From positions 1 to 11,303 of the forward strand of contig CAAGRM010000264.1 of assembly GCA_900772675.1 (NCBI GenBank): a stretch of DNA of 11,303 nucleotides, in the 5' to 3' direction. Of the stretch, positions 6,535 to 11,303 are shown piece after piece. Both the position numbers and the translations under genes were made by a program. The first letter of the stretch is position 1, and every line of letters begins with the position of its first letter. The DNA is from Lachnospiraceae bacterium. Its GTDB lineage: Bacteria > Bacillota > Clostridia > Lachnospirales > Lachnospiraceae. A model generated the notes under the pieces. The model did no database searches and was not told the origin of the DNA. It worked only from the letters and a program-made list of their open reading frames with translations.

Positions 6535-8964
6535 ATGGGTAAATGGCAGAGAAGTCTTTACCAGCCGGTTCTGCCGCTGGGAAAAGACGGAAAAAGGGTA
6601 ACAGGAAGCGCTGAACATATCGCACTTTCCAGAAAAGCAGCAGGCGAGGGTATGGTTCTGGTAAAAAACGAGAACGACACACTGCCGCTCGCAAAAGGCA
6701 CAAAGGTAGCCTTATTCGGAAAAGGAACGATTGATTACGTAAAAGGCGGCGGCGGAAGCGGTGACGTTACGGTCGAGTATATCCGCAACTTCTACGAAGG
6801 CATGAAGATCAAAGAAGCCGAGGGGGAGGTTTCTCTGTTCCATGAGCTGCCGGAATTCTATGAGAAAAATGTAAAAGAGCAGTATGCTGCAGGCGCTGTA
6901 CCGGGCATGACAAGAGAGCCGGAAGTACCGGATGAGCTGGTAGAAAAAGCAAGAGCATATACCGATACCGCAATCATCACCATCTGCCGTTTCTCCGGCG
7001 AGGGATGGGACCGCAAATGCCAGATCAACGATGAAGGCTATGAGCTGTTTGAGGATGAGAAAAAACAGATCGAGCTGAGCGCCAGCATTTTCGAAAACGG
7101 CGACTTCTGCCTGACAAACGGCGAAGCAGCCATGGTAGAAAAAGTAAAAGCAAACTTTAAAAATGTCATTGTTGTCATGAACGTCGGCGGTATGGTTGAT
7201 ACCAGCTGGTTCAAAGACTGCAAAGAGATTCCGGCGGTGCTGATGGCATGGCAGGGCGGCATGGAAGGCGGCCTCGCGGCAGCGGACGTTGTAACAGGCG
7301 ACGTCAACCCATCCGGTAAACTGGTTGATACCTACGCAGCAACCCTCGAGGATTATCCATCCACCGAGAACTTCCATAAATCCGTTTATTACGTGGATTA
7401 CAACGAGGATATCTACGTTGGCTACCGTTATTTCGAGACAATTCCGGGCGCAGCGGAGAAGGTTAATTATCCGTTCGGCTTCGGTCTTTCCTACACCAGC
7501 TTTGAGACAGAAGTTCTGGGGGCAGAAGAGAAGGATGGAAAGATTGTTGTAAAAGCAGCTGTTACCAACACCGGAAAACGTGCCGGAAAAGAAGTTGTAC
7601 AGCTCTACTATGGCGCACCGCAGGGCAAGCTTGGCAAACCGGCCAAAGAGCTTTGCGCTTACCGGAAAACAAGACTGCTGCAGCCAGGCGAGACACAGAG
7701 AGTCGTTCTTTCCTTTACAGTGGAAGATATGGCATCTTTTGATGACCTTGGAAAGGTTGCAAAATCTGCCTATGTTCTTGAGGCAGGAAGCTATGTCTTC
7801 TATGTTGGAAACAATGTAAGAGATGCGAAGAAACTGGATTTCACCTACGATCTGGCAGAGGCAAAAGTGACTGCACAGTACACCAGCCTTGCCGCTCCGC
7901 ATAAGCTGGAAAAACGTCTCCTTGCGGATGGAACCTACGAAGCGCTTCCGACCGATAACGGCCCTGTCGAGGAAGAAGGACTGGAGCGTCAGGATAAGCT
8001 GACTCTGGAAGGCTTCCTCCCGGCAGTCAAAGCACAGGAGAGAAAGAGCTTTGGCGAGCTTATGGAAGCAGCAAAGATGAATCCGAACCTGATGAATGTG
8101 GTCGAAGGAAAAGAAACGCTCGACGAGTTTGTAGATAAGCTTCCGACAGAAGCACTCATTCATCTGCTCGGCGGTCAGCCGAACACAGGAGTTGCCAACA
8201 CGTTTGGCATGGGAAATCTGCCTGAGTACGGCATCCCGAATATCATGACCGCAGACGGACCGGCAGGCCTTCGCATTCAGCCGCAGTGTGGCGTCAACAC
8301 GACCGCATGGCCGTGTGCAACATTGCTTGCCTGCACCTGGGATCCGGAGCTGATCGAAGAGATCGGTAAAGCCGGCGGAGAGGAAGTCAAAGAAAACAAT
8401 ATCGGCATCTGGCTGACCCCGGCTGTCAACATTCACAGAAGCCCGCTCTGCGGAAGAAACTTCGAGTATTATTCCGAGGATCCGCTTGTGGCCGGAAAAT
8501 CCGGTGCGGCAATGGTACGCGGTATGCAGTCCGAGCATATCGGGGCAAGTGTGAAACACTTCTGCTGCAACAACAAAGAAACAAACCGAAAAGACAGCGA
8601 TTCCCGCGTTTCCGAGCGTGCGCTGCGTGAGATTTACCTGAAAGCTTTCGAGATCATTGTAAAAGAGGCAGATCCATACACAATCATGTCGTCCTATAAC
8701 CTGATCAACGGCGTTCAGGCATCTGAGAACAAGGATCTTTTGACCGGTATTCTGCGCGGTGAGTGGGACTTTAAGGGAATGGTAACGACCGATTGGTGGA
8801 CCCACGGCGAGCATTACCGTGAGACAAAAGCCGGAAATGATATCAAGATGGCAAACGGATACGAGGAGCGCGTACAGGAGGCATTTGAGAAGGGATACAT
8901 CACCCGCGACGAAATCGCTCTTTGTGCAAAACGAATCCTGACCATGATTCTTCGCATGGACTGA
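6535..8964 (+). CDS. Glycoside hydrolase family 3 beta-glucosidase with swapped domain order, 809 aa
   Basis: GH3 enzymes hydrolyse terminal beta-linked glucose or related sugars by a retaining mechanism. Usual order is TIM barrel, alpha/beta sandwich, fibronectin-III-like domain. Here the sandwich domain comes first (about 30-320; VLVKNENDTLPL, then SGEGWDR with probable acid/base E156, ending FGFGLSYTSF). Next is the FnIII-like domain (about 325-445; VTNTGKRAGKEVVQLY), a linker, and finally the barrel (about 545-800). The barrel has ADGPAGLR with substrate-binding D574, SVKHF (K674, H675) and TTDWW with nucleophile D753. Domain-swapped GH3 enzymes are known from Ruminococcus albus and Butyrivibrio fibrisolvens. 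AGGAGG at 6519-6524 lies 10 nt before the ATG at 6535. No signal peptide, so it probably acts in the cytoplasm on imported oligosaccharides or glycosides. Monocistronic between its own promoter and terminator. Confidence 0.93.
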   Translation: MGKWQRSLYQPVLPLGKDGKRVTGSAEHIALSRKAAGEGMVLVKNENDTLPLAKGTKVALFGKGTIDYVKGGGGSGDVTVEYIRNFYEGMKIKEAEGEVSLFHELPEFYEKNVKEQYAAGAVPGMTREPEVPDELVEKARAYTDTAIITICRFSGEGWDRKCQINDEGYELFEDEKKQIELSASIFENGDFCLTNGEAAMVEKVKANFKNVIVVMNVGGMVDTSWFKDCKEIPAVLMAWQGGMEGGLAAADVVTGDVNPSGKLVDTYAATLEDYPSTENFHKSVYYVDYNEDIYVGYRYFETIPGAAEKVNYPFGFGLSYTSFETEVLGAEEKDGKIVVKAAVTNTGKRAGKEVVQLYYGAPQGKLGKPAKELCAYRKTRLLQPGETQRVVLSFTVEDMASFDDLGKVAKSAYVLEAGSYVFYVGNNVRDAKKLDFTYDLAEAKVTAQYTSLAAPHKLEKRLLADGTYEALPTDNGPVEEEGLERQDKLTLEGFLPAVKAQERKSFGELMEAAKMNPNLMNVVEGKETLDEFVDKLPTEALIHLLGGQPNTGVANTFGMGNLPEYGIPNIMTADGPAGLRIQPQCGVNTTAWPCATLLACTWDPELIEEIGKAGGEEVKENNIGIWLTPAVNIHRSPLCGRNFEYYSEDPLVAGKSGAAMVRGMQSEHIGASVKHFCCNNKETNRKDSDSRVSERALREIYLKAFEIIVKEADPYTIMSSYNLINGVQASENKDLLTGILRGEWDFKGMVTTDWWTHGEHYRETKAGNDIKMANGYEERVQEAFEKGYITRDEIALCAKRILTMILRMD

Positions 8965-9008
8965 TGTGGATGCATGTGAATAAATAAAGAAAAGTGTGGA
9001 TAACGCAT

Positions 9009-9056
9009 AAAAAAATCGTATGCTGTTGTGGAAAAAGCAACAGCATACGATTTTTT
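9009..9056. terminator. Strong bidirectional rho-independent terminator
   Basis: A 19-bp perfect stem (9010-9028 with 9038-9056) around a 9-nt loop has an A-tract on the left and a T-tract on the right. It therefore works on both strands, for the beta-glucosidase (+, stop at 8964) and the MATE gene (-, stop at 9165). Confidence 0.95.
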
Positions 9057-9164
9057 ACTTTCCGGACAGGATTCTTTCCTGTTTACACGGCAATGATCTG
9101 TAGCAAGACTCTGACGACCGCAGCGCAGTAAAAACGAGCGGAAACTACAGGAAAAAAACTGTTT

Positions 9165-10538
9165 TCAGGCAGTAGCCTTCTGTAGCTCTGCCATAATCTT
9201 AAATTCCCGCACGACCATAACGATGCTGACTGATGCGGCTGCAAGGTCTGCAATCGGTGCAGTGTACATCACGCCGTCAATGCCGAAGAGATACGGAAAA
9301 ATCAGCAGCAGCGGAAGCAGGAAAATAATCTGTCTCGTCAGCGAAAGAAAAATACCCTTCTTCGGTGCTCCGATTGAGGTAAAGAAGTTTGAGCTGACCG
9401 GCTGGATACCGTTCAGGAATGTGAAAAACAGGAAAATGCGGAAGTACCGCTCTGCAAAATGCAGGTACTCTTCTGAACCGGAACCAAAAATGCCGATAAT
9501 CTGGCGCGGAAAGAACTGGAAGCAGAGGAAGGCGACGATGGAAATGGCAGTCGCCGCAAAAACTGCTTTTTTATAGGCGTCCTTCACGCGGTCATATTTC
9601 TGCGCACCGAAGTTGAAGCTGACAATCGGCTGAAGTCCCTGGGAAATGCCGATGACAAAGGAGAAGAACAGCATATTCACCTTTGAAATAATGCCGGCGC
9701 ATGCAAGCGGAATGTCGCTTCCATAGACAGAATTGGAACCGTAGTAGGTCAGTGTGTTGTTCATAACGATCTGAACAACCATCATTGCCACCTGATTGAA
9801 TGCCGGAGTTGCACCAAGCGCAGCGATCCGTGCCCAGCAGGCCATGTTCGGCTTCAGATCGGAAAGAGAAAGCGGCAGCGTTTTAAAACCGCGCAGATAG
9901 AAGACAACGAGCGCGAACGATAAAATCTGTCCGGTGATCGTGGCGAGCGCTGCACCTGCCATGCCCATGTGGAAAACGAAGATGAACAGCGGGTCGAGAA
10001 TCGTGTTGACGATCGCGCCGACCAGGTTGCACAGCATGGAAAATTTCGGGCTGCCATCTGCGCGGATCAGGTTGGAGCCGCCGATTGTGACGATCAGAAA
10101 CGGGAAGCCGATGGAGGTAATTCTGGTGTAAGTACAGGCGTAATCAATGACATCCGGCGTCGCACCAAAGAGAAGCATCATCGGACGCAGAAAAAGCTGA
10201 ACGGCAACGCAGAGGATCACACCGAGGATTGCCAGCATGGAGATGGCATTTCCAACATAGGATTTCGCGTGCTCCGGATCCTTTCTGCCCATGCAGAGAT
10301 TGAAGTTTGCAGCGCCGCCGATGCCGCAGAGCAGACCGATGGATGTGCAGACCATGCTGAGTGGGAACGCTACGTTGGTCGCTGCGTTTCCGAGCACGCC
10401 GATGCTGTGACCGATAAAGAGCTGGTCTACCATGTTATAGAGGGCGCTGACGAGCATCGCGATGACGCTCGGAATCGCAAAACGCCGCAAAAGAGAGCTG
10501 ACCGGTTCCGAGCCGAGAGGATTTTCGGAAGGTTTCAT
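9165..10538 (-). CDS. MATE-family cation/drug efflux transporter (MepA-like), 457 aa
   Basis: MATE proteins have 12 membrane helices in two six-helix halves and export cationic drugs or metabolites against Na+ or H+. The sequence is hydrophobic throughout. It carries family hallmarks: MVDQLFIGHSIG near residue 40, RADGSPKFSM followed by VNTILDPLFIF (about 160-190), and GISQGLQPIVSFNFGAQKYDRVK (about 300-320). These are typical of the MepA/DinF-like NorM branch of Firmicutes. The length is typical and complete. AAGGAG lies 9 nt before the ATG. It is transcribed alone from a promoter at 10620-10649 and converges on the 9009-9056 terminator. The 108 bp between its stop and that terminator contain only a short ACAGGA/TCCTGT hairpin (9066-9082). 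The exported substrate is not predictable. Confidence 0.94.
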   Translation of the reverse strand: MKPSENPLGSEPVSSLLRRFAIPSVIAMLVSALYNMVDQLFIGHSIGVLGNAATNVAFPLSMVCTSIGLLCGIGGAANFNLCMGRKDPEHAKSYVGNAISMLAILGVILCVAVQLFLRPMMLLFGATPDVIDYACTYTRITSIGFPFLIVTIGGSNLIRADGSPKFSMLCNLVGAIVNTILDPLFIFVFHMGMAGAALATITGQILSFALVVFYLRGFKTLPLSLSDLKPNMACWARIAALGATPAFNQVAMMVVQIVMNNTLTYYGSNSVYGSDIPLACAGIISKVNMLFFSFVIGISQGLQPIVSFNFGAQKYDRVKDAYKKAVFAATAISIVAFLCFQFFPRQIIGIFGSGSEEYLHFAERYFRIFLFFTFLNGIQPVSSNFFTSIGAPKKGIFLSLTRQIIFLLPLLLIFPYLFGIDGVMYTAPIADLAAASVSIVMVVREFKIMAELQKATA

Positions 10539-10619
10539 AGAGGGTATCTCCTTTCAAATGAGGTAAAAGTTCATCGTTTGTATCGGGTGAACATTCCCGG
10601 AAAAACTCCGAGACTATAT

Positions 10620-10649
10620 AGTATACCATAGAAAGAAAACAGAAAACAA
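10620..10649 (-). promoter_or_regulatory. Probable promoter of the MATE transporter gene
   Basis: On the minus strand TTGTTT (-35, 10644-10649), an 18-nt spacer and TATACT (-10, 10620-10625) give a leader of roughly 75 nt. It is divergent from, and about 50 bp from, the bioY promoter. Moderate match to consensus; no operator recognised. Confidence 0.5.
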
Positions 10650-10697
10650 GAGGGTGACCGCTATTTTCAGTAACACTCTGTGTTTTTAAAAAAGGGA

Positions 10698-10726
10698 TTG
10701 ACAAAAATGAAATATTAACCTATATT
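10698..10726 (+). promoter_or_regulatory. Sigma-A promoter of bioY
   Basis: A consensus -35 TTGACA (10698-10703), a 17-nt spacer and TATATT (-10, 10721-10726) predict a start near 10733. The whole -10 lies between the two halves of the BirA-like operator. Confidence 0.85.
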
Positions 10727-10744
10727 GTAACAAGGTTAACAATT
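10712..10744 (+). promoter_or_regulatory. BirA-type biotin operator overlapping the bioY promoter
   Basis: The left half ends in ATATTAACC (10712-10720) and the right half is GGTTAACAATT (10734-10744), an inverted repeat with a 13-nt centre. The right half matches the GGTTAACAA half-site known for Firmicute BirA, and the left half agrees with its inverse at 9 of 11 positions. By established logic, biotinyl-AMP-loaded BirA would bind here and block the -10, shutting off biotin uptake when biotin is sufficient. Confidence 0.8.
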
Positions 10745-10794
10745 CAAAGACAGAAAGAATTGCATACAAGAACCTGCGAGGAGGACTTACATTC

Positions 10795-11303
10795 ATGAAA
10801 AAATCAAAACTTACAACAAAACAGATTGTGCTGACCGGCATGATGACGGCAGTGCTTGCGGTACTGTCCATTGTGACGATTCCGCTTCCAACCGGCGTTC
10901 CGGTGACGCTGCAGACCTTTGCAATGGCATTTTGCGGCTACGTGCTTGGCTGGAAATTGGGAGGTGCATCGTCCGCTCTTTATCTGATCCTCGGCGCGAT
11001 CGGCGTTCCGGTTTATGCCGGCATGAGCGGTGGCTTCGGCGCTCTTCTCGGACCGGCCGGCGGCTTTATTTTCGGATTTATTCCGATGGCAATGCTCTGC
11101 GGTGCCGGAATTAAAAAAGGCTTCCCGGGCAAACCATTCGTTCTTGGAATCGCAGGTCTTGCGGTATGTCACGCAGTCGGTGTGGTACAGTTTTCTATTG
11201 TAACAGGAAACACGATCCCGGCTTCCTTCCTGGCAGTTTCCGTTCCGTACATCGTAAAAGATGTGATTTCCGTTGTAGTAGCTGAAATTCTCGGTGTAGC
11301 CGT
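10795..11303 (+). CDS. bioY: BioY biotin transporter substrate-binding subunit (3' end outside window)
   Basis: BioY is the membrane S component that binds biotin, alone or with the energy-coupling factor module (EcfA/EcfA'/EcfT). From the ATG at 10795 the frame is open for 169 codons to the window edge. The conserved features are all there: a short basic N-terminus, the PVTLQTFA motif after the first helix, GAIGVPVYAGMSGGFGALLGPAGGF-type glycine-rich segments, and later helices up to VKDVISVVVAEILG. Full BioY is about 180-200 aa, so only a short C-terminal piece is missing. AGGAGG at 10779-10784 lies 10 nt before the ATG. The consensus promoter with overlapping BirA operator independently supports the assignment. 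No ECF genes are visible, so it may share a housekeeping ECF module or act alone. Confidence 0.95.
   Translation, partial: MKKSKLTTKQIVLTGMMTAVLAVLSIVTIPLPTGVPVTLQTFAMAFCGYVLGWKLGGASSALYLILGAIGVPVYAGMSGGFGALLGPAGGFIFGFIPMAMLCGAGIKKGFPGKPFVLGIAGLAVCHAVGVVQFSIVTGNTIPASFLAVSVPYIVKDVISVVVAEILGVA

Noticed and set aside
6205..6618. 137-codon minus-strand open frame in the divergent intergenic region
   Set aside because: It is low-complexity F/S/L-rich translation of A-rich promoter DNA and overlaps two promoters and the GH3 start.
6712..8814. 700-codon open frame on the minus strand inside the GH3 gene
   Set aside because: It is antisense to a gene with complete GH3 motifs. It is cysteine- and phenylalanine-rich without recognisable domains, and is explained by codon bias of the sense strand.

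Overview
The window looks like chromosomal DNA from a Gram-positive anaerobe of the Clostridia, most likely Lachnospiraceae. This is inferred from strong AGGAGG-type ribosome binding sites, sigma-A-like promoters, a BirA-type biotin operator in front of bioY, a signal-less domain-swapped family 3 beta-glucosidase, and a diacylglycerol-glycosyltransferase/PlsY pair. No phage, insertion sequence, CRISPR or rRNA was seen.

Layout. Positions 2-1210 (+) hold the 3' part of a probable zinc-dependent phospholipase-C-like gene and a small calcineurin-like metallophosphoesterase. Positions 1294-1411 encode a previously unannotated-looking structured RNA. It has complete tRNA-like acceptor, D and T arms, but a 54-nt hairpin-bearing insertion replaces the anticodon loop. 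It lies in the leader of 1450-2919, a TROVE/vWA (Ro60/Rsr-like) RNA-binding protein. A tRNA mimic beside a Ro60-type gene is the signature of a bacterial Y RNA (YrlA-like), and this is the most interesting system in the window. A terminator at 2957-3001 and a pair of mutually exclusive hairpins at 3018-3081 separate it from the next, convergent block.

The minus-strand block 6137-3116 is a probable operon. It runs from a GT28 processive diacylglycerol-glycosyltransferase-like enzyme, through a divergent PlsY-type acyltransferase whose start lies 6 nt after the glycosyltransferase stop, to a class I/II PLP aminotransferase. The first two genes suggest membrane (glyco)lipid synthesis. Its promoter is readable at 6207-6235 and is flanked by inverted repeats. 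Divergent from it, a near-consensus promoter (6440-6468) drives a cytoplasmic GH3 beta-glucosidase (6535-8964) with swapped domain order, which ends at a 19-bp bidirectional terminator (9009-9056).

A MepA-like MATE transporter (10538-9165, -) converges on that terminator. At the right edge, bioY (10795 to beyond the window, +) has a consensus promoter whose -10 box lies inside a BirA-like operator. This implies repression of biotin uptake when biotin is plentiful.
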